Notes: generated from the letters alone by a model not told the origin. Numbered from the stretch's first letter, positions 12,144-23,105 are shown. The stretch is 64,000 nt of DNA from Larix kaempferi (GCA_027924585.1 BSBM01001138.1:7364001-7428000), one strand, 5' to 3'. Numbers and translations are program-made.

Positions 12144-13772
12144 TGTAATGTACCAACCAAGGTTGGTGATACACTAACTCACTCACCTACAACACTCAAT
12201 GAAAAACAATGGATTCTGGTAACTAGTTTGACTGTAGGTAGGAAAGATTAAGGTATTATGGAGGGGATGAGGAATATAAAAAATGATAGAAAATTTGAAA
12301 AATGTATTGGGACCATTAATGTTTCGAACATCATCCAGGATGAAGTCTACTCCAATGCTCCTGGGCACCCCAACATATGCAAACTAGAACATCAGCTAAG
12401 TATTGACTGAGAAAATCTGGTGAAGGATTCTGACTCAGGGAGGCTAAATATCATCAAATATCAGTCAATGGACAACATAGTTTCGCTATAGAAAGTTTAG
12501 GGAGGTTCCAAGGAAGTCTCACAAACATACAAGAAAAAAGGGTCTTCTAGGATTGCACAACTAGGCCAATTTCAGGACTTCGAAAACAGTCAGGAAGACT
12601 CACGAATTTATGATATTAGTATTGGGTTGGGTCATTTAACATATTAATTAACATCATAAATAGAAATAACTTCATTTGGACCAATACTCATTCATTTACC
12701 AAGCAAATTATGAAAACTAGATCTTTTTCAATGAAATCTAGACTAGGTGCAAGAAGAGGTATGAGAATCAAAATTTTATTCAGTAAAGCTGCAGATTGGA
12801 CATCAGAGATTCATTATTACAGTCATATCAGACATCAGTAGCTGATTCATACATCAAAGAGTTCTCAAGAATTAGATATAACTAGAAGAAAATCTTACAT
12901 CAGGAAAACTAGGAAATCACTCATAGATCTGCATGGAGACCTATAAAAAATATGTCATAGGATCGTACTCCACGGTGCAGAATTCAGGACCTGAAATAAA
13001 ATCAATGATAATGGATTAATACCATAATCCTATCATAGGAAGCAGGGGCACATCTCCCAGCTTGGACTAGGGGCACATCTCCCAAGTCTTTGAGGAACAA
13101 TTGCACTCACTCCAATTCTCAAACTGTCAAAAGATGTGAAATGGAGTTATAATACTTCTTTTATATATTTAGGTGAATTTTTGAGCAATTAATATAGGCT
13201 AAGGTGCCCTCATGGATTGGATAAGGTTGCTTTGATTTCTGCTTTAGCTTTTGTCTTGCTTTCTGCTTTAGTTTTTTCCTTGCTTTCTACTTTGCTTTGC
13301 TTTCCGCTTTTGATTTATCCTGCTTTTGATTTTACATCCTGATTTTTCTTGCTTTTCTACCTTATCCCACTTTTCTTCTTTGTCCTTCTTTTTTTCTGCT
13401 TTTCTGCCTTACCCTGCTTTTCTGCTTTGTCCTTCTTTTTCTTGCTTTTCTGCTTTATCCTGCTTTTCTGCCTTTGTCCTACTTTTCTGCTTTGTCCTGC
13501 TTTTCTACTTTGTCCTAATTTTGTCCCACTTTTATGCTTTATTATTCTTTTCCTGAGCTTTGCTGCTTTATTTTTCTTTCTTCTCCTTTTCTTACTTTCC
13601 TTGCTTTGACTGCTTTATCTTTTCTTGTCTTGCAAGTTACCTCTTAGTCAACCTTATCCTCTAAGGCACAATTGTGGAGCCTTATCCACTTTATTCCAAA
13701 ATAAAAATAGCTATTTAATGACAAATAATTTTCATCAAGTGCATATCAAACTTTAAGAAAATAAATTCAACA
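12144..13772 (-). mobile_element. 3' LTR of element X1 (family X, ~1.63 kb)
   Basis: On the minus strand it starts TGTTGAATTTAT, just after a purine tract (AATTAGGAGG), and ends CATTACA, so its ends are TG...CA. Its first half matches 22189-22931 (+) and its second half matches 14524-15472 (+). Together these two truncated copies account for the whole LTR. It contains the pyrimidine-rich tract at 13200-13640. This is the only full-length LTR of the family in the window. No partner 5' LTR of X1 survives. Confidence 0.75.
13200..13640. repeat. Pyrimidine-rich degenerate repeat (TTTCTGC/TTTGTCC) in X LTR
   Basis: The + strand is almost all C and T, with repeated words such as 'tgcttttctgctttgtcc' at irregular 12-25 bp steps. 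The same tract appears on the other strand at 22325-22800 in copy X2. Leu/Phe-rich reading frames here (13326-13609) are by-products of the repeat, not genes. Confidence 0.75.
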
Positions 13773-13877
13773 CCTCCTAATTAATTAATGCCTAAACTTT
13801 CAAAATTAACCCAAGTAAATGATATTTTCTCCTCAACCCAAGGGATCAATTGGTTTAGGAATTCAATCCAATGATCA

Positions 13878-14523
13878 TCAATGAGGGGACATTATAGTCC
13901 TCTCATCCCAATTTTTCTTATCCTCAAGCAATGCAAACACATGGGGTTGAGAAACTTGTACATTGCCACCAAACTGTTGCTGTCGATCAATATGGCCAAC
14001 CAAGAAAGTATACTCCATCGCATGGTGTTGGTATATGCTGCACTCATGTGTATTATCCAATGCATCTTCTTTGTATCTCCTCCATGGAAACCTCTTACTC
14101 ACCCTGATGTGAGTCTCCAAACAATCATGGTGACTAACTAAGAGTGGAACATGAACAAATCCCAAAATATCCTTCTTTAAGATTGACTCGGGCACTAAGT
14201 GGATAGGGTCTTTAAAGTGGATGATTGCCATATGTGGTTATTCATGAATCATCCAATCCATTGAATCACATGCAAGCCATTGTTTCTTCCACTCATTGAT
14301 TTCAATCTCACCCTCAATTCTGCATTCAACCAATGCACACATATGGGCTAGCACATCCTTGTTATGGTGTGGATACTGCTTCTTATGGGGCTGCAATATC
14401 TTGTGAACATATGTGGGTATGGAACAAATAAGAGTGAAGTGAATCCTATCCATGTATAAATCAGCTTCACCTTTCCCAAGCATGATATTAAGATACATTT
14501 GCTTTATTCCTCCAACTTCACAG
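13878..14523 (-). pseudogene. Family X protein, C-terminal part (copy X1)
   Basis: Two adjoining frames cover the last ~210 residues of a protein also found at 21440-22080 (+). The upstream one (14498-14238) contains MYLNIMLGKGEA, STLICSIP-like and HMCALVE motifs. The downstream one (14231-13878) contains IHFKDPIHL, SILKKDILG and EYTFLVGHIDRQQ. Most positions are identical between the copies, with a stop between the two parts in each. I do not recognise the family; there are no Gag, protease, RT or integrase signatures. X1 is cut at 14523, where it meets X2 head to head. Confidence 0.6.
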
Positions 14524-15472
14524 TCAAAGACTTGGGAGATGTGCCCCTAGTCGAAGCTGGGAGATGTGACCCTTATTCCTATGAGAGGATGATGGTATTC
14601 AGCCATTATTATTGAGTTTATTTCAGTTCATGAAGTTTGCATTAGTGGAGTATGATACTGTGGCAAAGTTTTGATATCTCTCCATGCAGATCTATGAGTG
14701 ATTTCCTGGTTTTCCTGATGTAAGAGTTTCTTCTGGTTGTATCTCATTGAAGAAAACTCTTTGATGTATTAATCAGATACTAATGGATGATATTATTGTA
14801 ATAATGAATCTATGATGTCCAATATGAAGCTTTACTGAATAAAATTATGATTCTCATACCTCTTCTTGCACCTAGTCTAGATTTCATTGAAAAAGAGCTA
14901 GTTTTCAGAATCTGCTTGGTAAATGAATGAGTATTGGTCCAAATGCAGTGATTTATATTTATTATGTTAATTAATATGTTAAATGACCCAAAAAATCTTA
15001 ATATTAGAAATTCGTGAGCCTTCCTGACTGTTTTGGAAGTCCCGAAATTGGCCTAGTTGTGCAATCCTAGAAGACAATTTTTCTTGTATGTTTGTGAGAC
15101 TTCCTCAGAACCTCCCTAAAATTTCTGGAGATAACATAGGATTTCCATTGACTTATATTTGATTATATTTATCCTCCCTGAGTTAGAATCCTTCACAAGT
15201 TGTTCTCAATCAATACTTAGCTGATGTTCTAGTTTGCATATGTTGGGGTTCCCAGGAGCATTGGCGTATACTTAATCCTGGATGATGTTCAAAACATTAA
15301 TGGTACCAGTACTTTTTGCAAAGGTTCTATCAGCTGGTATATTCCTCATCCCCTCTAGAATACCTTGATCTTTCCTACCTACAGTTAAACTAGTTACCAT
15401 AATCCATTTTTTTTCAATGAGTCTTGTAGGTGAGTGACTTAGTGTATCACCATCCATAGTTGGTACATTATA
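14524..15472 (+). mobile_element. Truncated 5' LTR of element X2
   Basis: This is homologous in inverted orientation to 12144-13100. Shared words include 'gacttgggagatgtgcccct', 'atatgttgggg..cccaggagcat', 'tcatcccctc' and 'gtgtatcacca'. It ends CATTATA immediately before a primer-binding site. The first ~700 bp of the LTR are missing, because the element is cut where it abuts X1 at 14523/14524. Confidence 0.75.
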
Positions 15473-15473
15473 G

Positions 15474-15485
15474 TGGTATCAGAGC
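15474..15485 (+). other. Primer-binding site of X2 (tRNA-Met)
   Basis: TGGTATCAGAGC follows the X2 5' LTR after a single base. It is complementary to the 3' end of plant initiator-Met tRNA and fixes the orientation and 5' LTR boundary of X2. Confidence 0.85.
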
Positions 15486-15515
15486 AATTTACTTGGCTCA
15501 GCCCGTGGAAAGTAA

Positions 15516-15934
15516 ATGTCAGAGGAAGAAATGTCTCAGAACATCTTCAAGTTGTAAAATGAGGCTCATACAAGCGGGTGAAGAAGTCCTTGAGCAGTAT
15601 GAAGAGGAAGAGGTGATTTATGAAGATGGAGGTTTTCATGTATCAAGAGATGAGAATGGTTACTTTTGTGACCAAATGTGACATGAATACCAATGGGCCG
15701 AACCACCAATGGCTAGATCAAATTTTGATTTAGCAAATAAGGTCGAAGTAATTGAAAACTTGCCTCATCACTATCAAGAGTATCTTTCTTTGAGGGAAGA
15801 TATACGTAAGACCATTTCTTTCAAGGAATATATATATGGAAGCTATGGAATTTTGCCCAAGGATGTAAATGTGGATTATTTTGAGAGAAGCAAAAACATA
15901 GAAAGCAGAAACATGGACTTTGGCCCAAGGATGT
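15516..15934 (+). pseudogene. Family X leader ORF (acidic N-terminal region), broken
   Basis: The first ATG after the primer site (15516) opens MSEEEMSQNIFKL and then meets a TAA. A shifted frame goes on with an acidic stretch, EQYEEEEVIYEDGGFHV, and after another stop with SNFDLANKVEVIENL and YLSLREDIRKTISF. The position matches a gag start and the acidic, helical composition is compatible with a Gag N-terminus, but there is no diagnostic motif. The frame is cut at 15934 by the tandem copia array and resumes near 19334. Confidence 0.45.
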
Positions 15935-16110
15935 AAATCTTTACAACAAGGTTAGGGTTAGACAAAAAACTGCAGAAACATGCCCAGATCTGGAGAGAAG
16001 ACTAATGGCTACCAGATAGAAAGCAAATATACAAAACAATGCCCAAATGATAAAATATTGTTTTGAAAGCAATAGAAGGTGCTAGATCATAACAACAAGC
16101 TCTGATACCA
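15935..16110 (-). mobile_element. Partial internal repeat beyond the left LTR of tandem copia array
   Basis: These 176 bp repeat 18620-18794, including the primer site read on the minus strand (16099-16110). An ordinary element would have host DNA here. Internal sequence outside the left LTR shows that another element unit once continued leftwards and was truncated at 15934. Confidence 0.75.
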
Positions 16111-16649
16111 TGTCAGAGATATGGATCTAACTAAACTATCTTACCTATCTATGCAAAACAATAATATATCAACAATAAGTATAGAAAGAGAACAAGAGAA
16201 AAGAGTACACCATATATACGTGGTTAACCCAATTGGGCTACGTCCATCGGAAGGTAGTCTTCTATTATCTCTAGAATATCTCCCTCAATCTTACAAGAGA
16301 GTAATGCCAATAAACCCAATACAATATAGCAATACTTGTGTGAATAAGTAAAGATCATAATATGTGATCCACAATGGATGATCCACACTGGATGAATGGA
16401 TTAATGAGAAAGAATCCCTTGAATCTATTATATACCAAGAGATGAGGAGGAATTACTCTCACATATTACATGTGGGATAATATAATTCCCCATAATAACA
16501 TCTCTTTATATAATAATGAATATCAAGAGTATATTTTACCATAATGAATATTAGATATAATGTATTACTCTTTTACATGAGATTGTGGATATCTTATGAC
16601 ATAATACAAAGACATTATTACCTTCCAAGGAATATAAAATATTCCAACA
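16111..16649 (-). mobile_element. Left LTR (539 bp) of tandem copia-type array
   Basis: On the minus strand it starts TGTTGGAATATTTT and ends ATATCTCTGACA. It matches 18795-19333 with the same 539-bp length and only scattered differences. On the element strand it is preceded by the polypurine run AAGGGGGAGTG (read at 16650-16664) and followed by TGGTATCAGAGC, so it acts both as the 3' LTR of one unit and the 5' LTR of the next. Confidence 0.85.
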
Positions 16650-18782
16650 CTCCCCCTTAATAATGGTTGGGAGAAAATCCCACTAACAAAGGAAGGAAGG
16701 AGTCATTACCACTCCCCCTTGATGACAACTTCCAGAATATCCATAAGCTGCAAAATGGAATTTGATGAACAACAACCGCTTCTCACTGAATCATGAAATT
16801 GCACACAAACCAAGTTGAACGATGAAATACCAAAAACAAGATGACCAGATCTAAAGAGAAGCCTTTAAGGATACTAGATCCAACAGATGTCGAGAACATG
16901 TGACGCAATCCAACAGCAAGGTGCCCAGATCTAAAGAGAAGCTATCATGGCTACTAGATCCACAAGATGCCTAGATCACCACAAGAATCATCACAACCAT
17001 AACTGATAACTGAAGAAATATGATAGAACATCCACACCAATGTACAAATACCTTTTGATGGCTAATACAACAGAACATGTGGCTAATAACACCACAAAAG
17101 TGTACAAAAATAACCAGATGGCCAATACACATGCGGATAGTAGACATTCTTCCAATCAAGGTGCAATAGAAATATCTGTAGAAGACCTCAAACATCGAAG
17201 AAACAAGACCCCAATGGTCTATACATCGAAAATGATATCATACAGATGAACATCATGACTTTAACAATAGAAGATGGCGCGTCATTATTTCTGGAATAAG
17301 GTGAAAGCCTAAATAGAGAACTTATCTGCACAAGAACTTCCAAGATTAAAACATACAAAGATCATAAAATAAGATTGCTCATACATAAATGAAAATGCTT
17401 ATACACCAAAGGTTAGAAAACATCATGTAAAAATATGGCAACATAATATGATCAAATAAAAGATTAACTTGCTCATTTAAGGAAAATGAAGTTACTTTTA
17501 CACATTAAGTGTCAACCACAACATATAAATAGTGAGCCCAAGATTTCACTTAAATATATGAAAAATTTAGTCATCAAGCAACTAATCTTAAGCATAGGTG
17601 CATTTCTTATTAGCATTATGTTAATATGCAAGAGATGATTGCCCTGAAAATGTCAATGCTTCCATATATGAACGTTAGAGACAATAAACATATGTCAATG
17701 CTTCCATATAGGAATGTTAGAGACAAGTAGGAACAATATAACCTCTGCAATCATAAGAATAGAAATCCCATTGCAACAAGAACAATGTGCTCATGACAAA
17801 TATTTCAAGATTATAAGATTGCTCAAAGCCATATAAAATATTGAGTAAAAGATGATCGAAATAAACATGACATGATATATATGAAAATAAATCAAAATGT
17901 TTAATATGATCAACATATAGCAAATTATGATCAACTCATGATATCACTTATAAAAAATTATGAAATGACAAGTCACTTAATGGTCTTAATCATGGGTTCA
18001 TTTCTTGTTAACACTATGTAAATATGCAAGAGATAAAAATCCCTTTTTAAAAGTGCCAAGAAAAGTCACTCATGGGTATGCCAATAGGAAACCAGCGAAC
18101 AAACACTGATACTCACGGGTTCTGCACGACAAGGGTCGCAGATACTTGCGGGTTGACAGTAGAGTCAGCCGTAGGTTCGCAGGTTGCGGTGTAATGGAGT
18201 TGCAAATACTCGCGGGTCTTTGTACTGTAAAGTCGCGGGTCTGTCGAAGCATTCACTAGTTTTGTACAGGGAAGGCTGTGAATAAACTGGAGGAAACACA
18301 GGTTTGACAGTGGACAAGTCGCGAGTTTGCCGAAGCATACGTGGGTCTGCGTACTAACAAGCCACGAGTTTGCAGTGTATTCGCAGGTTTGTAGTAGGAA
18401 CAATTACGGTTAACCACTGTTCTCTACGAAGAAAAGTCGCGAGTGTCCAATTTAAGGCCAAAAACAGTGCCAAATCTGTCGAAGATGGAAACCTGCACAA
18501 AGTCTACCAAACTTGGACGAAAAATTCCGTTTTGACAACTGGAAGATAGATATCCTTGAGGAGAATCCAGATCTGCAAAAATAACATCAAGAAACCCTTG
18601 AAAAATTTCTGCAAGAAAAAAATCTTTACAACAAGGTAAGGGTTAGACAAAAAACTGCAGAAACATGCCCAGATATGGAGAGAAGCCTAATGGCTACCAG
18701 ATAGAAAGAAAATCTACAAAAAATTTCCAAATGATAAAATATTGTTTTGAAAGCAATAGAAGGTGCTAGATCATAGCAACAA
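16650..18782 (-). mobile_element. Internal region of non-autonomous copia-type element
   Basis: The 2.1 kb between the LTRs has a polypurine tract at one end and a primer site at the other but no readable gag or pol domain. Reading frames are short (under 100 codons) and unrecognised. It is therefore a non-autonomous element that would need enzymes from a relative. Near the primer end (18100-18440) is a GC-richer patch with the word 'tcgcgggt.tg' recurring irregularly, distinct from the AT-rich remainder. Confidence 0.65.
18100..18445. repeat. Irregular GC-rich repeats (cgcgggt words)
   Basis: Words such as 'actcgcgggtctttg', 'agtcgcgggtctg', 'agtcgcgagtttgccgaagc' and 'ttcgcaggtttg' recur eight or more times at 20-40 bp steps. 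They lie close to the primer site of the surrounding element, in its untranslated leader. Confidence 0.5.
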
Positions 18783-18794
18783 GCTCTGATACCA
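18783..18794 (-). other. Primer-binding site of tandem copia element
   Basis: The + strand reads GCTCTGATACCA, the reverse complement of TGGTATCAGAGC, directly beside the right-hand LTR. This sets the element on the minus strand. An identical site lies at 16099-16110. Confidence 0.85.
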
Positions 18795-19333
18795 TGTTAG
18801 AGATATGGATCTAACTAAACTAGCTTACGTATCTATGCAAAACAATAATATATCAACAATAAGTATAGAAAGAGAACAAGAGAAAAGAGTACACCAGATA
18901 TACGTGGTTCACCCAATTGGGCTACATCCATCGGAAGGTAGTCTTCTATTATATCCAAAATATCTCCCTCAAGCTTACAAGAGAGCAATGCTAATAACCC
19001 CAATACAATATAGCAATACTTGTGTGAATAAGTAAAGATCATAATATGTGATCCACAATGGATGATCCACACTGGATGAATGGATTAATGAGAAATACTC
19101 CCTTGACTCTATTATATACCAAGAGATGAGGAGGAATTACTCTCACATATTACATGTGGGATAATATAATTCTCCATAATAACATCTCTTTATATAATAA
19201 TGAATATCAAGAGTATATTTTACCATAATGAATATGGGATATAATTTATTACTCTTTTACATAAGATTGTGGATATCTTCCGACATATTACAAAGAAATT
19301 ATTACCTTCCAAGGAATATAAAATATTCCAACA
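18795..19333 (-). mobile_element. Right LTR (5' LTR, 539 bp) of tandem copia-type array
   Basis: The + strand reads TGTTAGAGATATGG at its left end and TATTCCAACA at its right end, which is TG...CA on the minus strand. It matches 16111-16649 closely. To its right, X2 sequence resumes. I see no clear target repeat, which fits loss of the other end of the array. Confidence 0.85.
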
Positions 19334-19439
19334 GGTAGGCCAAGCCACCATGCAATAGGTTGTTCACAGTGTTTAGATTGAATCCAATCATGGACATCCA
19401 AGATTCTTTGTTGGCGATTCTGAGATCCCTACAAGGGAT

Positions 19440-20066
19440 ATGAAATATGGGATTGGTAGAGGAAAAACCACTCGTGGATCATATTTGGAGGAAGAGAAAG
19501 GATCAACCCTTCAAGCATTCTCCGAACATTATTATGGAGAAAAAGACAACCACACTCTAGTTGAGAGTGAACCTAGAGATTTGGAGGGGGAGAGTGCCAT
19601 CACCACTCCACATCATGAAGAGATAGAGGTGTCACAAAGATATTACAACCATTCTTATTTTTCATTCACCAAATTCCTTTGTTTCATCTTGATATGGCAG
19701 CCACTTCAGGTGAGAAGGTTGGGAGAAAATATCCTTCTAGTGTTGAGATCCAAATTTTTGAGAAGGTTGAATTTTTAGAAGAAAGTTTGCATGACTCTCA
19801 AGAGTTTCATGAGCACACATGTGATCATATGTGTGTGGATAATAGTGCACATGAAATTATGGAGCAACATCATGTCTGATTTAAACATAAGGTGTCTTCA
19901 TATTTACAAGTGCTTGAAGAAAGCATTGACTTGCAGGATGATTGCCAGGCACCTGTTTCATTCCAGAGAGATTATGAGCCTCTTTCATGTAAGGAAGACT
20001 TATCCCTGATGAAGGTGTCTGATTAAATCCCATTTGGATCAGCAAGAAAAGAATCCTATTCATCAT
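19440..20066 (+). pseudogene. Family X internal region, broken acidic ORFs
   Basis: After the nested array, X2 continues with pieces such as GRGKTTRGSYLEEEKG and EIQIFEKVEFLEESLHDSQEFHEHTCDH, then SSYLQVLEESIDLQDDC in another frame. The pieces are acidic and helical, and some Cys/His residues are present but not in a standard knuckle. Stops and frameshifts break them. No known domain is recognised. They lie between the leader ORF and the larger conserved ORFs downstream. Confidence 0.4.
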
Positions 20067-20074
20067 CTAATTGG

Positions 20075-20640
20075 ATGGATAACTACATCACCAAGATGGA
20101 GACCCAAGATTGTGCAAGACTAGCTCACATTGGTAAGAGTTATTTTTGCATTAGTGATGGACCTATTGTTGCATTTGAGTTTGTCATGTTCTGTGAGAAG
20201 AATCCAAGATATTTATGGATGCAATATGATGCATTCCCTACATATAAATTCATAACATGGGAAATAAAATACATGGTTGGTGAAGTGTCACATCAAGGCA
20301 TGAGTTCCATGGTGAAGCAGGGGGGCAGTGAATGGGCTGCTAAAAATTTCTGTACCACTCAAAGAACAAGCATGGACATCTTACATCATCTTGAATAAAT
20401 TGAGAAGTTCCTACAAACATGATACAGTTCTTGAATACCTTCCACCTGGAAGACCACCTGAGGGAGTGAAGCACAAGGTCAAGTTGAAGATGGGTGTACC
20501 ACTCAACATGATACCATATTACAAGCATCCCATTTCTTTGGAAAGTAGAATATTGCAGCCACATGAAAGGTATCATATCATCTTTGACATAGCCACCATC
20601 ACCATCATGCATGCAATGGCTAAGGCTTGACCCCACTCAT
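20075..20640 (+). pseudogene. Family X middle ORFs; possible remnant of gypsy PR-RT linker
   Basis: The frame at 20075-20398 contains FVMFCEKNPRYLWMQY and FITWEIKYMVGEV. The overlapping frame 20328-20630 contains YLPPGRPPEGVKHKVKLKMG and then YYKHPISLESRIL. The second piece resembles in layout the Pro-rich segment that links protease to reverse transcriptase in Ty3/gypsy elements (LPP..., then basic/hydrophobic, then P-Y). That resemblance is weak and there is no RT core after it. If real, X would be a gypsy derivative that lost its pol. Confidence 0.35.
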
Positions 20641-20819
20641 TATGAAGTGAATGGATGGTTACGGTCAATCACATCAGTCAGATGCATTACATGATACCAT
20701 TGAAGCTTAAGGATTGGAAACCAAGGTTGGTAAGTGAAGTCCAAGTTTATAAATATGATAATGAATGCAAGAATATAGCAATAGAGGTTCTTCTTTGTTC
20801 ATAGGAAGACTTACTTGTT

Positions 20820-21683
20820 TTGGAAAGTCATTTAGTAGAAAAGTATCACAAAGGTAGGTTTGCAAACGAGCTGCTGAATTGTTGGGTTCAAGAAGAACAA
20901 TTTGACATCATGGGGGAAGGAATATTTTGGGTGCCAAAATCGGTTTTTATGGAAGGATTTATGGCGGCTTCCCGTGATTTTTTCCTAATTAAGAACTTCA
21001 TTAAATGGGGAGTAAAGGTCCAACAAAAGTTCACACACACATACAAGCATATCAAGAGGTTCAAAGGTGAAGTTATAAAGCACATGAAGGATTATTTTGG
21101 ATCAAGATTCACCAAGATTTATGTTAATCCAATTGCATTCAAGGTACCTTGGGAAAGGAAGAGGAATGGATGGGATAAGGACAATCTTTTTCTCAAGTTT
21201 GATCTCCACCTTGGTTATCACCAATTTCAGAAAAATGAAGAATTCCAATATGACTATTCAAGACTTCCGAGCATGGGCACTGGTTTATTTGGGACACTTG
21301 AAGCATGCCACAAGAAAATTGGTAAGCATACGTTTATTCTTTTGGATGGCTTGTGGGATCACTATATGTTGTTGAATAAGTCTTCTCCTAGTTTGGGAGT
21401 TGCATTGCATGCTTGTAAATACTTTACATTGTTTGAGTGTGAAGTTGGAGGAATAAAGAAAATGTATCTTAATATCATGCTTGAGAAAGGTGAAGCTTAT
21501 GTCTACATGGAGAGGATTCACTCCACCCTTATTTGTTCCATACCCAAATATGTGCACATGATATTGCAGCTCCATGAGAAGCATTATCCACACCATAACA
21601 AGGATATGCTAGCCCATATGTGTGCATTGGTTGAATACATAATTGAGGGTGAGATTGAACTCAATGAGTGGAAGAAAACATAG
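20820..21683 (+). pseudogene. Family X conserved protein, 287-codon frame (copy X2)
   Basis: This is the longest open stretch in family X. It is rich in aromatic, His and Lys residues and has no transmembrane segment, zinc-knuckle or polymerase motif. Recognisable landmarks are FMAASRDFFLIKNFIKWG near residue 45, HLGYHQFQKNEEFQYDYSR near 135, and MYLNIMLEKGEA near 218. The part from residue 218 onward is repeated in X1 (14498-14238, minus). I do not recognise the family. The preceding 180 bp (20640-20820) contain related but stop-broken sequence. The opening codon here is not ATG, so the true protein start is probably upstream. Confidence 0.5.
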
Positions 21684-21698
21684 TTTGCATGTGATTAA

Positions 21699-22082
21699 AT
21701 GGATGCGATGATTCATGAAGAACCACATATGACATTAATCCACTTTAAAGACCCTATCCACTTAATGCCCCAGTCAATCTTAAAGAAGGATATTTTGGGA
21801 GTTGTTCATGTTCCACTCTTAGTCTGTCACCATGATTGTTTGGAGACTCACATGAGGGTGAGTAAGAGGTCACCATGGAGGAGATCCAAAGAAGATGCAT
21901 TGTATCATACATATGAGTGCATCATATACCAACACCATGCGATGGAGTATACTTTCTTGGTTGGACATATTGATCGGCAACAACATTTTGGTGGCAGTGT
22001 ACAAGTTTTTCAACCCCATGTATTTTCATTGCTTGAGGAAAAGCAATATTGGGATGGGAGGACTGTCATGTTCACTCATTGA
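21699..22082 (+). pseudogene. Family X conserved protein, C-terminal 127 codons (copy X2)
   Basis: This is the same frame-family as the preceding ORF, separated from it by a stop and 16 bases. It contains HFKDPIHLMPQSILKKDILG, HHDCLETHMRVSKRSPWRR and EYTFLVGHIDRQQ. The matching X1 piece (14231-13878) has near-identical landmarks and ends at the same place, so this is the true C-terminus of the protein. The stop between the two parts is near the same place in X1, suggesting either shared inactivation or two separate proteins. Confidence 0.5.
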
Positions 22083-22188
22083 TGATTATTGGATTGATTT
22101 ATTAACCTAATCAATCCCTTGGGTTGAGGATACAATCTCATTTACTTGGGGTTAATTTTGAAAGTTCAGGCATTAATTAATTAGGAGG

Positions 22189-22931
22189 TGTTGAATTTAT
22201 TTTCTTAAAGTTTGATATGCACTTGATGAAAAGTATTTTTCATTAAATAGTTATTTTATTTTGGCATAAAGTGGATAATGCTCCACAAGTGTACCTTAGA
22301 GGATAAGGTTGACTAAGAGGTAACTTTCAAGATAAGAAAAGATAAAGCAGTAAAAGTAAGGAAAGTAAGAAAAGGAGAAGAAAGCAGAATAAAGCAACAA
22401 AGCTAAAGAAAAGCAGAATAAAGCATAAAAGCATGACAAAGTAGAAAAGAAGAACAAAAGAAAGACAAAGCAGAAAAGAAGGACAAAGGAAGAAAAAGTA
22501 GGATAAAGCAGAAAACCAAGAAAAAGCAGAAAAGCAGGGTAAGGCATTAAAGCAGAAAAAGCAGGACAAAGCAAAAAAGCAGGATAAGGTAGAAAAGCAG
22601 GAAAAAGAAGGATAGAAAAGCAGGAAAAAGAAGGATAGAAAAGCAAAAGCAGGATAAAGGAAAAGAAAAAGCAAAATCAAAATCAAAATCAAATCAAAAT
22701 AAAAAGCAAGAACAAAAGAAAAAGCAAAAAGCAAAGCAAAGCAGAAAGCAAGGCAAAAGTTAAAGCAGAAAGCAAGACAAAAGCTAGAGCAGAAAGCAAA
22801 GCAACCTTATCCACTCCATGAGGGTGCCTTATCCTATCTTGCTAAAAAATTCACCTTGATCTATAAAAGGAGTATTACAATTCCATTTCATATCTTTTGA
22901 CAATTTTAGAATTGGAGTGAGTACAATTAGT
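22189..22931 (+). mobile_element. Truncated 3' LTR of X2
   Basis: It starts TGTTGAATTTATTTTC after AATTAGGAGG and matches the first half of the full X1 LTR (13772 down to ~13110). Identity stops at about 22931, where unrelated AT-rich repeat sequence begins, so the second half of the LTR is missing. Confidence 0.75.
22325..22800. repeat. Purine-rich degenerate repeat (AAAGCAGAAAAGCAGG) in X LTR
   Basis: The + strand here is nearly pure A and G with interspersed C, built from 'aaagcagaaaagcagga' words of 10-20 bp. It is the complement-strand counterpart of 13200-13640. Such homopurine tracts can form triplex structures, which is inference. The Phe/Leu-rich minus frames are shadows. Confidence 0.75.
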
Positions 22932-23105
22932 TTAAATATGATAAGTCATGATCACTTAATAAAATATCGTGACTTATCACATATTGGTGTATTTATACAC
23001 CTCATTTGTACTATTCTAAAAATCAATGAAATATAAAATACTAAATATATATAACTATACAACATGTAAGAATTTTCATCTTACAAGTGTTATCAGAGCC
23101 TCAAC
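22930..23105 (+). mobile_element. Short LTR-like segment with primer-site remnant
   Basis: A 55-bp word beginning 'attagtttaaatatgataagtca' with internal inverted repeat (GATAAGTCAtGATC...GACTTATC) is followed by an AT-rich stretch ending TCTTACAAG and then TGTTATCAGAGCC, one base off the tRNA-Met primer site. The same 55-bp word recurs at 26278-26335. This could be the ~150-bp LTR of a small element running to about 26330. Boundaries are uncertain. Confidence 0.4.

Noticed and set aside
13326-13609. Hydrophobic Leu/Phe-rich ORFs that could be membrane proteins
   Set aside because: They translate a pyrimidine-rich simple repeat; the same happens on the opposite strand at 22296-22734. There is no start context or conserved pattern beyond the repeat.
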